The notes under the pieces are model-generated. The model was not told the DNA's origin and did no database searches. It saw nothing but the letters and a program-made list of their open reading frames with translations. Below, in pieces: positions 33,387-48,500 of a DNA stretch of 64,000 bases (positions are counted from its first letter, which is position 1; the number at the start of each line of letters is the position of its first letter). The position numbers and the translations under genes were made by a program. Origin of the DNA: Metellina segmentata. Lineage: Eukaryota; Arthropoda; Arachnida; Araneae; Tetragnathidae. The stretch spans positions 26,299,235 through 26,363,234 of the forward strand of contig OX375877.1 of the NCBI GenBank assembly GCA_947359465.1. The letters are read 5' to 3'.

Positions 33387-33581
33387 ATGCAGAATGTAGT
33401 TCATAGTTCTAAGTGTGATAGTCTTAGAGATAATGATATAAACGACTCTATTAAAGACCATTCTGGGTCTTCGTCACCTCTAAGTGGAAATATATGTATA
33501 GAAAGGGGACCAAGCCTTGCATCTCTGCAGTCGCATTTTATGGCCGAAGTTTCCGAAAGTGATGACGATGATGTTTCTGAG
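33387..33581 (+). CDS. mask: mask coding exon 1
   Basis: 65 codons from ATG to the donor GAG|GTAAAC (phase 0). Low-complexity serine- and acid-rich, ending SESDDDDVSE. The last residues join exon 2 to give the conserved DVSE-VESFILDQ motif of the family. Non-coding 5' exons may exist further upstream. Confidence 0.9.
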
Positions 33582-36500
33582 GTAAACACTTTTATTGTGA
33601 TTTATTTACTTGGGTGAATTAAAATACGTACGTATCAAATATTTTGCAGTAGGCTTAGTCTGTTTACTCTCTTTATGGTCGTGTAACTTAAAGACCTTTC
33701 AAACACTTATTTGGCTCTGTATTCATTCTCAGTAAAAGTAACTAATTGAGCAGCGGAAAAGCATAATTGTGAACATACGTAGTTGTATCTTGCATGTTCC
33801 GTGTATAAATTCCTTGAATGAAGAGTTGAGGTCAACAATTTGTACACATGATCGTAGGTTGAAATCATGCTTTGCACGAGGATGATGATCATAACATAAC
33901 AATACTCAAACATAGATCCACTTTTTGAATTAAAAAATGAAAACTTTTATTCTTATAACCTTCAAGTTCTTTCGGGTGACACCCATGCTTCGTGCGTTTT
34001 AACCAATGGAAAAAAAATAAACAAACTGTTCTACCCTTATTTCTAATGATGGGGATAGGAACCCTTTATGTTTTTGCTATCGTATGCTCTTGTCATCCGC
34101 AGCGAATGCTTGGTATTCGTTTTGTTTAATAATATCAGTAATTTAATCCGGAAATTGAATTTCTTAACGTAGTGGTGTTACACTGTTAATTAAGATACGC
34201 ATTTCAAATTTGGTTCGAATTTTATAAATTATATGAAAAACAGCGTTTGTATTCATGAAACGACAACTTGAAAACGTGTCGGATTTGTTCGTGATTGTAT
34301 TTTAAATTAACATTTTGAAATAATTATCTGCAGGTATGGGGTTAATAGTTATGAGATGGAAATGAGCTAACTCCACCATTGTGTTTGGAAAATAATACTC
34401 TAGTAATTATTTTGACTGTTTACTAAATATTGAGATTTATTTTGTCAAATTTCGTAATGTGGATAAAATCCTTTGTTATTTTATTCACATCCTGGTGCAA
34501 TAACAAGTTACAGTGTATTTACAAGCTTCATAGTACAAATATATATTACAAAGTTGTTTTGTTGAGTGATTTGTTTTTTACCCTCTTACAAGGAAATGTG
34601 TTTGTGTGAATACTTTGTTTTGAAAACTTGAATATGACATTGAAATAATTTTTTCATGTAGTACTTGTTAACATTTTGTATGAATGGAATGCTAGGGTAT
34701 TTTGACAGCTAGTCTTAAAGGTGTGTCCAGTGTGCTAATTTTTAAGAACTTTGAATTGAACTATGTGTAAAGAATAGTTCTGTAAGTATCATTTGTTTTA
34801 ACGACAAAACTTATCGATCACCTGTACAAAATCGAGTTAGTTCGACTGAGGATGATTGTAAAAATTGGAAATGTGTTTATGATGACTGCATGTTGCGAAA
34901 GTGCAGATGGTTTATTGATTTTGAAATAAAATTTCATTTGTTTTTTCAATGTTTATTTTACAAAAGATGTTCAGACAATCGTAATTCAATTCTACAGTGT
35001 CGGTGTCATCGTTTCGGCCCATTAAATTTTTTATGTTCTAGACCCCAAAGAAAAATATAAATTTTATAAATATTAAGGCTTTGAATATTTTCTTGTTGTT
35101 TTTTTTTAAATTTATTTTTATTGATTTTTTTTTTCAAGATCATGAACCAATGTCTTTTGCAGTAATTCTTGTGGGTATTCTCCTGAAATGTATCTATTGT
35201 GTTAAAACAGAATTAGGTGTACCCATACACATGAGCACCGTTATAGAAATTAGTTATAACTTATCGTCTATTGAAAAACTTGGCATTATTTTTATATTTA
35301 TCATCATAAAATGAAAATCTGCCATTTATCACATGGAAATAAAGAAAAAGTTTACATGTTATACAACATAGCGTTAATTTATCCTGCCTGAACAATTTTT
35401 TTTTGTAATTTCACTTTTGTATAGTTATGTAATATTAGTAACTTAGTTCATAATACTAATAGTATTAATTTTAATTATTAATAGAGATTTTTCATCTTCA
35501 GGAAAAGTATAATAACAGTTTATAAAGCTATTACTAATGTAAAAGTCTAGTGATTTTTTACTCTGTTGTTTTTTTAACCAATAAACATCAAATTAAATGT
35601 TAGATTTTAAAATTATATTAAGAAAATCGAATTGTAATTTGTTTCTGTATTTCTTTTATAAATCAGAAAGCTAGTTTTGGTTCTAAAATATCTTGTTTTG
35701 AGGGAATTAGGTTTTTTGGTCTTCTGAGTTGGCTTACTACCCAATGCCTTGTTTATCACCAATGCAGTCCTCAATTTTCTAGATCTTAACAATACACTAC
35801 GTTTTTTAAAAATTAAAAAAAATGTGCCATAATTTAATTTTTTTATGCATTTAGAAAAACTGTTTGATGTCTTTTTTCAATCTTGTTCAGTTTCATTTTT
35901 AATATTAAACATAACAAAAAAAAATGAAATTTTCTTTTAAATCAATGTTTTTTGATAAAAGTTGCTTGATTTAGACTGGCATACCCCAAAGTTTTATTTG
36001 TGCAATTCAAGTTGGTTGATTTTGTGAATCCTTAAATTCTTAACTTTAAACTAACGTTTAACTTCATCAAGTAAAAAATTTTTTTTTTATCCAATCGGGT
36101 AAATTAGTTTCTAAATGTCAATCTATTGAACAATATTATTTAAAAAAAATATTGAAAATGGATTGCTTTGATTATTTTTCAAAAATTGCTCATTTGAAAA
36201 AATTTGTTTGTAAACAAAGATATTGGAAGTGTTCTAAGTCGTAATGTTGTATATCTTGATCATATCTGGTTCTGGTAAGAAATCGTAAGACTTTAGAGAA
36301 ATTTATTTGCTATTGGTAAGAAAGGTGTTTAAGCTCACCTGCCATTTACAAAATCATACATGGCGTTTTGTTGGTGTCGAACTATGCAGAGATTGATTGG
36401 TATTGTTAATTTTACGAGTATTTTTGTCTTTTCCCCAAAAACATGTTACCTTTAATCCTTTATTTTGGTAATTTTAATCGTAATAAAACCATTTATCTGT

Positions 36501-39500
36501 TAAATGTTCCAGTTTTTATTCTGAAACATGGATGAAACAACACCAAGGACAACACTGTGATGTAAGGTATTAATCTGGTGTAACATTTTTCCGCAGATTT
36601 CAAATCCGTTGAAGATATATTCAATTTAAAAATTATTTATTTAAATAAAATCGTAGTTTTAGGTATTGATCTAAACGGAAATTTTCTGCAGATTTCAAAT
36701 CTGTTAAAATTTTTACTCTATCTTTAACGGTCTAGGAGATAGAAAAAAGAACTATGACTGTAAATCATTCCTCGGACAAAATCAAAGCGTAAACGAAAAA
36801 AAAATTCTCGGCTTTCTGTGGGAGGGGAACATGAAGGGCTGGTGTGGCAAGGTCATTTCCGGCGTTTCTTCCCTCTGGTAATAACGTGTTGAAAAACCAA
36901 TGGAGAATAAAACTATTACATTTTACGAAAAAAACCTTATCAATCCCAGTTAATATGTTTTTTATTTCTTGCTCTCATTCGCCGAATCTGTTTCTTTTTT
37001 TTAATGCAAAGGGCAGAATATGCAATCTGTTTTTTTTTTGGAAAGAGAAAGTTCAGGTAATGTCACAATCTTTTGCGAAAATATAAAAAAAGTCGCACGT
37101 GGGGAAGAAAAAGCTCATTTTTTGGGGGGGGGTTCTTTTGTCCGGACGAAACGTATTAGATGAAGCAGGTAGAGAATAAAACTATTAAATTCATTTAAAA
37201 TCTTCTAGATTGAATTTTAAAATTCGCCGCTACCCAAAAATTGCAAAAAATTCAGACTACCTGTGTGCCAAATCTCAATGCTGTAAGTTCCATAGAATCG
37301 TCAGGATTTTGCATCCACAAAAAAAAACTAACACTTAGTTTTATAATAGTAAAAATAAAAAGTATTAAGTGAAGGCATCAAAGCTGTACCAATGAAATGT
37401 TTTTTAAAGTTTTGATCAATTTATTTATTTTACCGTTGTTTTACTTGGATGTTTGCACGTCTTAAGAAATTGTGTTATTAACTTCGGTGTCTTTTATGTT
37501 CAAAACTGTTTAATCGAGCAATTTCTCTTTCAGGTTGAATCTTTTATTTTAGACCAAGGAAATGATGATGATTCAGATGTAGATAGTTCTTCAAAATTTC
37601 TTTTATCCCAAGCTGTAAATGAATCGGATATCTATACTACTGAAGCCCAATGCCGCCTAGAAGCCCTGTTAGAAGCTAGTAGTCATATTATTGAAAATAG
37701 CCAGTTTGATTCGCCTAATTCTGCTTCCACGTCTTACTCAGGTGAAGTAATTTTTCAATATTTTTCTTAAGCTATATATTCCGATTTCCATAAAACATTA
37801 AAATTGTTCCAATCGTAAAACTATGCAAGTAATGGTTCTTCACAGGCAGTATGCTATGGGGAAGTGAAATGAAGATTGATTGCAGGTCTCTGAACAGACA
37901 AATGTCCCTCATTACTGTCAAGTTCTTAATGAGAGATGGGGTATTTGTTCAACTAAATACTTAACCACTGGGAATGATTCTTTTTTTTTATCTAGGCCTT
38001 TCTCATAATATAAATTAGACGACAGTAACTCGTGATTCCAAAAAAATAAGGATTTCAAGATTCTTGAATCTTGCTGTTGACAATGAGCACTAGCATGATA
38101 TTCCTGTTTGATGTCTTACCTTTACTATAGTTTTGTAAAAAAATTTGAGACTAAATGTACGAAGGAAAATGCTATAAAGCAACACATTTACCTCAACAAA
38201 TTTGAAGAGTCTTCAATGAATTTGCTATAGCATTGGATAAGCAATCCGGTTTGACAATAAGACTTTAATACAGTAGTTACTAGTGTGTCGAGATTCAATC
38301 CAATGAGAAAATTTTTTCTTCTGTGAATTCATTTAGGATGAGGCTGTTGTATACTTTGCCTAATTTATTTTAGTATAATGAACAGCTGCAGGAAAAAACA
38401 GAACCTCCCTTCTTCATTCGAACAATTTTAACAGTAGAGCAAATTAAAAGATGTTGTTTGACAGGAACTAACGTCTTCTATAAATTAAAATTAATAAGTT
38501 GCATAAGTGGCTGTCTTATGAAATTACTAGCCACTGCGTGGCCAGTGACGGTTCTTTTTGTGGGGTCGGGTGTGACCACTGCTTGCTTAGCCACTGGTGA
38601 TTGCTACGAATTCCTTCGCAAACAAAATGGAATTTGTAGCCTATTGGATAACAGCCATCATGGCGTTGCCTGTGGCCTAGGAGATAGAAAAAAGAACTAC
38701 ATAATTCCAGTTGAAACTTTATTTCTTTTTTTCTTTGGCTGAAATCGTTCATCTGCAAAATCAAACGGGAAAGCATAAATTTAGAATATGGCATCTCTTT
38801 TTGCTGTTGCCATTCTAAGAAAAATGGTAATTAAATTCAAATAAATTAATTTTAAAATGTTCTAGTTTAAATTTTAAAGTTCGGGTTCCCACAAAAATTG
38901 CAAAAAATTTGGACTACCTATGTGCCAAATTTTGTTACTGTAAGTGCCATAGATTTGCCAGGACAATTAGTACAGACCACACACACACAGACAGACACTT
39001 CCTTTTAAAATAGTAGAGAAGCACAAACTTCATAATTTTTTTATAGGAACCCTATTTTAACGCAATTTTGAATCAAAATTTAACATCAGATTTTTCATGT
39101 CATTAGATATTGTGTTTTGAAGTTACAAGTACAGAAAGACTGGAGCTCTTAATGTTAAGTCGGTTTCTTACACTTTTATGCATATTTTTGTAAATAATAT
39201 TTCTATACTACTTATATTTGTGCCAATTTACTGTTAAACAACCCAAACAAAATCCACCTATTTTATTTCAAAAATAGTTTTTAGTATGTAATAATACTTA
39301 TTAAATTAATAGTTGAAAAAATTTTGAATTGGAACCTTGTTATATTTTTATGAAAATCGATTTAGAAGGACTTCTTGTTTGGCCATACAAAATTTCAGCT
39401 CGTTCCGATAATTAGTTTTTGCACTACGTTAAGTATTCCTCATTGCGATTTTAAGGGGGCAACCAAAAAAGACATTTGACGAACTTCGGATAATAATTCT

Positions 39501-42500
39501 CGCATTGTTTGCACTTGCATAGTAAATAATGTATAATGTAATTCTGAAATCTTTTGCGCTTGCATAATTAATATAACTCTCGGATCACTAAAAATACGTT
39601 TAAAATAGTGTACAAACTTGAAATTCTGGTAGTTCCAAATACAATTAATCTCGGATCTACAAATAGCGTTTTTCTATGTTGAGATCGCCGAAATTGACAC
39701 TAACTTTAGGATTGAATTTCTCTGGGCATAAAGGTATTTTAAAGTCATGAAATTGCATTTATAGACTAATTTAACAATGCAGAATCTGATTATGACATCA
39801 AAACATGGTGTCTTCATTGGAAATTTTGTTTACAAAATTTCCAATGAAGACTTCCTCTTATGCAATTGTTTTGAATTTGTAGAGGACATTATCCCTTATT
39901 GACAACATATAAACTTGTGGATATTGGAAGTCAATTTGGTGGTATTTGATCATTTGGTTTTTAATTTTTATTTAACCATTGGCTTGACATGAAAATGTTG
40001 AATCTTCCTTCAACTGAAATTGAGATTTGCCATAAAACTACTAGTAGAATAAAACAGTTTTAAAAATTAATTTTACTGTTGAGCTTACATTAAAATAAAT
40101 GATAATTATAAATATCTTGTCTACTGTTTTGCATTGCGTCATTTTATCCGTTTCTAGATATTACCAAACAAAAAACTTATCTACTGCTTCAATAAAAACT
40201 TGTATAAGTAAAGGTACTTGTCTTTTATGAAGTCATAGGTGCTTGCTAAATTTAATAGTGGTACTAATATATTTTACTATCTTATCTATTTTTCTGTGCA
40301 GTTATTATTTCTGAATATTATCTAAGTTGGACAGTCCTCATTTGTATTATGTAACAGTTTATTTATTGTACTTGTGTGTCCATATGTATGGAATCTTAAT
40401 TACCAATACTTGCATATGAATTAACCAGTATTTTTCATGTAATGTATCACTAGACAATTATTCACTATGAATGTGTGGTGCTTGTGATGAGCACCATGTA
40501 ATCGACTGTGGATTATATTTAGGGTTTTAGATATCTGCCGCTTTTCTCGTGAACATGTACGTTTATGTATTTATTCGTTTCATCTTTACGTTTTGAGAAG
40601 CTAGGTTGATAAGTAGTTAGACAAACAATAAATCATCACCACTTGCTATATTTAGCCATAAATGTCATTAATGGAAGATAAATGTAAAAACTGCACCTAG
40701 TTTCTTTTTGCTGCGCTAGGAATATACATTTTGCCTCATTGATGGAATATTAAAGATTGATTTTTTTTTCTCTATATACCCCGATTAAGTTCTGTATAAA
40801 TTAAATTAGTCCAAATTAACTGGTCATGGAGATGACTAACTGCAAGCTTGACCTGTTATACTGATCTTGAGCTCTCGTTTTGTCTTGATAAGACATTCTA
40901 AAAATAGTTTCTAAACCTTCTAGTTGGAGTTTGCTAATTTGCGATTAACACTGCGCCAATAGTTTTTAGTAATGTTGTTCATGTAATTTTAATAATCCTC
41001 CTGTACTCATGTTGAACATTTTGTTTTCTTTTCCTAAGTACAGGTGATGGTCGAACTGAAAAAAAAATCGAAAAAAGTTCCGAGAGGCGGTATTGGGAAA
41101 AATTTCGTCAAAGGTATTGAAACGCTTTTAATATCTTACATTTTAACTAAGCTTTTGTTTCAGGTTTAGAATTGCTTGCATTTCTTGACGTCATGTTTTC
41201 AAATCCGGAAGTTTTGAAGTTGAAGGAACTGTCTTCATCTTTAAGTCTTGCTTTAGATGAAGCTGCAGTTATCATTAATCACTCGAGGCCACGGTAGGTT
41301 CTATTTGTTAATAAACGTGCTAACGTCAAACTTCCCCAGGCATGAAATATATTTCACCAGTAAAATTCAGTTCCCTATTTAAAGTTGAGCTGGCAACTTT
41401 AGTCAAGATTGCAGCTTCTTAAAATGTGATGACTTTTAAATATCTATGTAAGCAGTTTTTTTTTTTTTTTTGCTATTTAAAGTTGTAAATTTTTGTCTTC
41501 AATTATTATTTTTTATTTAACTCTGAGTGTTATGCACACCTTATTCTACACTGCAACCTAGTTTTCTATGCATGATTCCTAACCAGTTTTATCTTGATCG
41601 TTCAAACGTTTCCCAGGATTCTTTTACTCAATGCACAGGACTTGAATGTTTTGAAGTGTTCAGTGGTTAACAAAGCATTCTTGGAATTTTTGTACACTCA
41701 GAGTGTTAAACAAACTTCTTAATTTTCTTTGGGACTTTATATTAATATTTCCTATATTTAATAATCTTCCTAGAAAAATTCATTTGGCTTGTATGATTGA
41801 ATTTCTTATGATTTTAACTCTGATTCATTTGCATTATCTGTTTTACTATGCTATTGACGTTTGAAATATGATTGTATTAATTTTCTCTTAAATACTGTAT
41901 TTGATAGTAATGTTGCTGTAAAGTGTCACTGATTGCATTATTATATAGGAGTTGGTAATAGTAAAATATGAAGTTGGTTTTGAACTCAACAAACTGTTGA
42001 AACAATATTAATGATTAAACACAATATTTCTGAAGTTCCAAATACTTAAACTGCAATTAAAGTTTCCTTAATTGAAATAATTTCACTTTTTTAAAGGCCT
42101 TTTTAACGGATTTCTAGAAATGTTTTGAATTTGTTTTTCAAAAATGCATTGATAGTGCTTGTGTTAGGATGATTCAGATAACAAATTTAATTTTAGTGTG
42201 GAAAGTATTGCGTAAATTAATTTTCAGGGCTTTTAGTTTATAAATTGCAAAGGCTGATTTTAATTTTTTTTAGATTAATGACTTGTTTTAAATATACATT
42301 GCATACATTATATTTCATTCCATGGTTACTATCTTTTTGGAGAATGGAGATTTTGATCATTCTAATTCATTTGAGAATACTCCTGTGAGCTGTTGCATTT
42401 TTGACAAATTTCTAAACGATAGTTAATTGAGACGTCGATTTTAATAAATCAAGCATTAATATATAACATGTTCACCCTAGGGCTTGGTTTATGTAATGCT

Positions 42501-45500
42501 TATACTTTGAAAGAGATTTAATATAATGTACTGAGCTCATGTATTTTGTTGGATAGAATTTATGAACTTATTCTACCATTAACTCCTTTTCCAATTGAAA
42601 CTAGGTGTGATCTTCAAATTATTTTTAGTTTATAATGTGTCGTCTTTTAAATTAAAAAATAATTTTAAATTGTTAAACAATTAAAATTTCTTGATCTAAA
42701 TGTTTAAGTATCCTATTTATCTTTTAATAATTTATGTGCTGTGACTAAGTTTCAATTTTTCTTTCCCTAGCTCTTTAGCTGAAGCCTGTAGCCATGGTGA
42801 TATTAATACGGTTAAAAAATTACTAGATGAGGGTAGAAATGTCAACGAAGTTACGGAGGAGGGTGAAAGCTTATTGTCCCTTGCAGCTTCTTCCGGTTAT
42901 TATGAATTAGCTCAAGTAAGTACACATACTTTACAGTAGTTTATTCTTAAGCTTAGATTACTTTATCCATAAGTTTAAATTTGCGACTCTCCTGATGAGT
43001 TTGTCAAATGTCAATTTGGTTACTCCATAATGAATTTTAAGTAATCAAACTCTCTTAAAGTATTTTCCTTTCCTTCCTACAAAAATTATGTTAATGGATA
43101 TTTCAAGCAGAAAATATAAGCAAGTATAATTACTTTTAGCACTATATAAATTATAAGAGTAGTCATTCAGGCTTATAGAGTTAATTTTCGACTCACATTT
43201 TAGTTTCTGAAAATAGTTATACTAGTGAGCAAACTAACCACTGCATGGCCAGCATGCCGTTGCCCGTGATAGTTCTTTTTGTGGGGTCTGGTGTAATGCT
43301 CGTCAAACTCCTGCGATAGCTACATATTCCCATTTGGTTTGCTTCGTAAACAAACTCTTCAGGCAACACTGATGGCCTTGAACTGACTTATCAACAACGT
43401 AAATCAAAATGTGCTAGAATCAGGAAAACTTGTCATAGTTCCAAAGGCATTGTGACGAAAAACACTTCTGACGTCAGCGGTCTGAAATTGCAAAATCCTC
43501 GCCTTTCTTCAATGACGTCACATTCTGGAGAGAAGAAAGGTGAAAAAAAAAAACTAATGGATTAATTTTAAAATGTTGTAGATTAAATTTCAAAATTTGG
43601 ACTGGGCACAAATTCATAAAAATTTGGACTACCTGTGCCAAATTCCATTATTGTAAGTAAAGTGCCATAGATGCGCCAGGACAGTACAGAAACACAAACA
43701 CTTCCTTTAATAATAGCAGAGATAATGCCCATTTTTTTATCAGGAATACTGAACATTGGTGTTTTGTTTCATCAACCATCGATGTTTTGAAATGTTTTTA
43801 AGTAAATCCAGTGCGTTTTAGAATACTGTTTTTTCATTATGTATGTGTGTGTGTTCTTAGGATTCCACTATGCACATGTCTAAAGACTGACATGATGTAC
43901 TTGGTAATAGAGATGTATTATACCTAATAATTCCTAAGCAATGTTAAAAATTAAAAGCATTTTAGTAATGTTATCTTTCATTTTTACTCTAACTTTACAA
44001 TTAGGCAATGCATTTTTTTCATCGTGAAAAATCGAGCATTTAGTGTCGAATGAATTTCCAATTAATGCCAGTTAACGAGTTTCTGCTCTAAGCTGACAAT
44101 ATGTATAGTGAGTTTCTTGGAATATATCTAGTCTAAAGGAAAGAAATTGATCCAGTTATATTGTGCTTAAGACTGTTAAAATGATTTTCAGGTGCATGAT
44201 TTGTTTAGGTATGTCCAATTCTATTTTAATACCTGAAATCAATTTACTGTTTGTTATAAAATTTATTTTTTATTAAATGGATTTAAATTCTATTTTGTTA
44301 ATGCTATCAAATTTCCATTTGCTAATGGGGTTTAATTCTTTACTCATGCTGAATGTTATAATTTTCCAGTTACTTTTAGCAATGAAAGCTAATGTAGAAG
44401 ATAGGGGATTGAAAGATATGACTCCTCTAATGGAAGCGGCAAATTCGGGCAATGCTGAAATTGTCAAGTTACTAATACAACACGGTGCAGATGTCAATGC
44501 ACAAACATCGCAAGGTAAAATACTATTTACTACCTCATAATTTTCGTAATATCAATATTTATGTTTCTATTATTGCCAAGGTTACTCCAATTACCAATTT
44601 AACAAGATGTTTCTTGTTTTGCTTTGTAATGATTTATTTCAGGGAAATGTTGCATGTAAACAAAATATGAGTGGAAATTGCTGGTTAGTTCTGGCATTGT
44701 AGGTAGATGCCTATCCTGCATTTGAAGATGGTTTGTGTTGCATGTTAGCTACTTATCAACCCAGCATAAAGGTTTGATCTTGACTCATAATATAGATTGT
44801 CAGATTATGTAACTCGTTCAGTTTGAAGGTTTTAGTTTGGAATCCTAATAACGGGCTGTAGTTCTTTAGGCCATGGATTCTGCTTTACTTTCCTCGTCAC
44901 AAAAGGACTACTTGATGAAAAACTAGCCATTCAATAGCAGTTGATGTAGTATTTGGAATTTTTTTTATATTTGTACAAATACAAAGGGGTCATAATTAAC
45001 TAACTTCTTAAAGCCATCTGTAGTGCTTGATCTAAGTCTGAATGGTACCACATTTAATTGTTAAAAATGATTACATGGGAAGAATTGCTAAAAAATTGAG
45101 TGATTCATATGCTCAAATTCAATAGTTTTGGATGTTGACTGTATTCGAATAATAAAAAAAAATAAACCTTTTTCACCTAATTGTTGAGCTACTCCATGGG
45201 CACTGCTATTACTAATGAGGGTCCCCTCTACCATCAAACATAAATTCTGCAAATGCCTTTTCTTGTACTGATTTCCATACCGTCGGGCTAAACTGCTAGC
45301 AATCCTGTTTTTCAAACTTTTGAATTATCAATTTCAATGTATTAACTGACTGCCACTACACGGATACTGATAAGTTTAAACTAATGGTGGTGCTGCATTG
45401 AACTGCAAAACTTCACAATTAAGGTGTACTATATGTTGGGCAGAATTAGTTTTGAAATTGTCTTGGAAGTTTTCTCAAAAATTATCTTTGTCGTTATAGC

Positions 45501-48500
45501 CTATTGAGCAGAATTTTCATTAAACATTCTTCTGCATTATAGGCAAATAAATTCTCGATTATATTGACTAGCAGTATTGGTGACATGTGGAACTGTTTTT
45601 CACTGAATCCTTCCAATTCCTTCATTAATCCTGATACTGAATTCGATGCCATTCCAATAGTTAGGTCTAGCTGCAATTACTTCGGGTGTTGCAGTTTGAG
45701 GTCTCCTTCTACACACATTTCTGTAATGCTGTTTTAAATGTTTTTTTATTTCGTGGAATTTTCTGAGGCGAGTATGAGATATCATAGGATAACTTGACCC
45801 CTTGTAATTTCGAATGTAAAATTCTGAAATATTGTTGCATCTTTGTAAAAAGTATTTGAAATTGATTTTTTTTTTATGGAAGTAAAATTAAATTTTGCTT
45901 TTGTATTTTCTGGCGCTAGTTAATTTCCAAATTGAACTATCTAGAAACAGCACTGTAAAAATTGCATGCCTTATTACTAACTAGTTCGAACTTATGACCA
46001 CAAATTAAGCTAAAAATATGATTTGAAAGAAATCTTACTTTTTATTTAAATCTTTTCATACACCTAGACTTTAACCATTGAATCTTTCTCTTAAGGTTTT
46101 TCCCCATTTTCTGTCGAGAGTATTCTGTTTCTTTACAAAGCAACAAGGTTTATTCGTAATTGTTTTATACTTGGAAACGTTTTTTGAGAAGTTATAGTTA
46201 AGAGTTTTTCCCATTTGCTGATTCCAATTTAAGAGTTTCGCCTGTCACTTAAATTATGCATACTTGTTTTGAGGATTAGTTGGTGTTCTGAAGCAATCTA
46301 CAAGGCAGTGCAGGATCTATTCCTCCTTGATAGCATCTCTTTTTGTCGGATAAAATTTCCGTGTCTGTATATGTGCGTTTAGTTGGCATTTTGTTTGGCC
46401 AAATGTGGCCCCTGTGCCATAAAACCAAACCTCCTGTTAGAATACAGAATTCTTAGTGGAAGTAATAGTATTTATTGGAATGGCAATAATAACTGGTATA
46501 GTATTTCTCTTGGTCACTTGCTCAAGAATCTGTTTATTGGCAGACTTCAGAGTTTCATATGAAGTGTAGCCACTCTATATGTTGTACAAAGTAATTTTTG
46601 CCCTATTTGCTTTCCTCTTACCAACAACTAACTGGACTGGCCAAAAACTTAGTACTGGCTAGCTGACTTTTGACAACTCCTTGTTACAGTTCAAGTTTCA
46701 CTTTTCTCCCCCAAATGCTAAATGCAGACCCCAATTTTATATTAATAGGTTATACAATTCCTGCAATTGTTAAATTAAAAAGCATTTTTTTTTTTAGAAT
46801 GGCTTTCTAAATTGTGTTGTAAAAAGGTGACAATTTTATGATACAGCAGAGCTCTAATTGAAAGTCACAAATAATCTTGAATTATAAAACTATTAAATCC
46901 AACATGCTATATAAATTCTTGTTTGAATGAAAAATTACTACAATCAAATGGAGTTATAAAATTGCATATTTGTTAGTTTTTGGAATTAAGAGGTTTCTGC
47001 GTACATATAATTGAAATCGCATGATATTAAAATTAATTTCAACTTTTGTTGGGCAGGGTATTTTATTTTGGTGTTTTAAATGTATTAATCTGTTTAATGC
47101 AACCTTAAAAATTCAAAAAGAGCATTAAAAGGGTCCTAGTTTCCCGTTTGTTTGAATTGTAATGATTTAAATGTTATTGGAATATCGTAAATTAACTTAT
47201 TGAGAGATATTATCGAATGTTATTGGGTTCAGGAACTCGGATGTTATTTAACATAATCTGTATGCTGCATGTGAATTGTTTTCTGTATGTTAATGTTTCA
47301 GAAAGCCATAAGACATTGGATGAACGTTAGATTTTTTTTAAGATCGTAATTCAAACACTCATTTGTGTTTGTAATAGGTTTTTTTTTTAATAATTTTCAG
47401 TGAGGTTACTGAAGTCATTTTTAAATGGAACTAATTTAGCTCGTTGCATTATCAATGTTGAATGATCATGTTTACTACATATATCGTGTTATTATATTCG
47501 AATCATGAACACTATATTGGGGCATCTGGAAAGTTCTGTTTTTTTTAATGATAAATACCAACGAAGCAGTACAGAAACATAAGAAAATATTATTGAATCG
47601 CATAAGCATAATTTTGTTCTACAACATCTTGACGATTGGTCAGTTCTGGCTGCTTGGATTTCTGCTTTTAATACTGCCATTTGTGAACAGTATTTTTCCG
47701 AATTTATTGTCTGATTTTGTGGCAACAATTCATAATGAACAATTCCTAAGTAGGCCCACCATACACAAATGATTACTTATGGAATGCAACCCCCCCTCTT
47801 GATGTTACTTAAGGAGGTTCTTTTGGGTTACCCCATGATCTTTTTCTTGCAACATTATTGTATAGTATCCACTTCTCATGTCCAGTAATGAGCCGTTTAA
47901 AAAAAAGGAGCTTCATTTCGTTTCAGCAAAGAATCGCATGCCGAAATTCGAGCAAGCGTTATTCAGTGTTTAAAGTATGGGGTACCCATACATCATAGCG
48001 GCATACATACCCAATCTTCAGGTGATCATGAACCAAACTTTTTGGAATATTTAGTTTGATAGTTACTGAACTGTGTAACCTGAATTTTCAGCGATAGTAT
48101 CTTTTAATAAGTCCTCGTTTACAGAGGCCGAAATTTTCACGCCTAAATTTATCAAACCACCTTAGAACTGTGTCGTCAGAAACAGAACTTTTTGTCCATA
48201 TACAGCACACATTTTACAAGCAGTCTGACTAGCATTTTTTCTTAAAATAAAAGAGAATAATATGACTGAAATGAACTTTCTGGTTCTCCATTCTTAGCAC
48301 TGCAGTAAAACTAGTATGACACAACACAAGCTTGAATTATGCAGTGAAAGCAGAAAAGACCGAATTAATATATCTGCTTCAATTGAGGTCACTCCTTATC
48401 AGCGGTATCAAAATAATAACAAATCACGCATCGATTTGGAAAAACCACAGAACTTTGCGGACGACCCAATACAACAGTCTTGGATTCAATTGTTAAAGAG

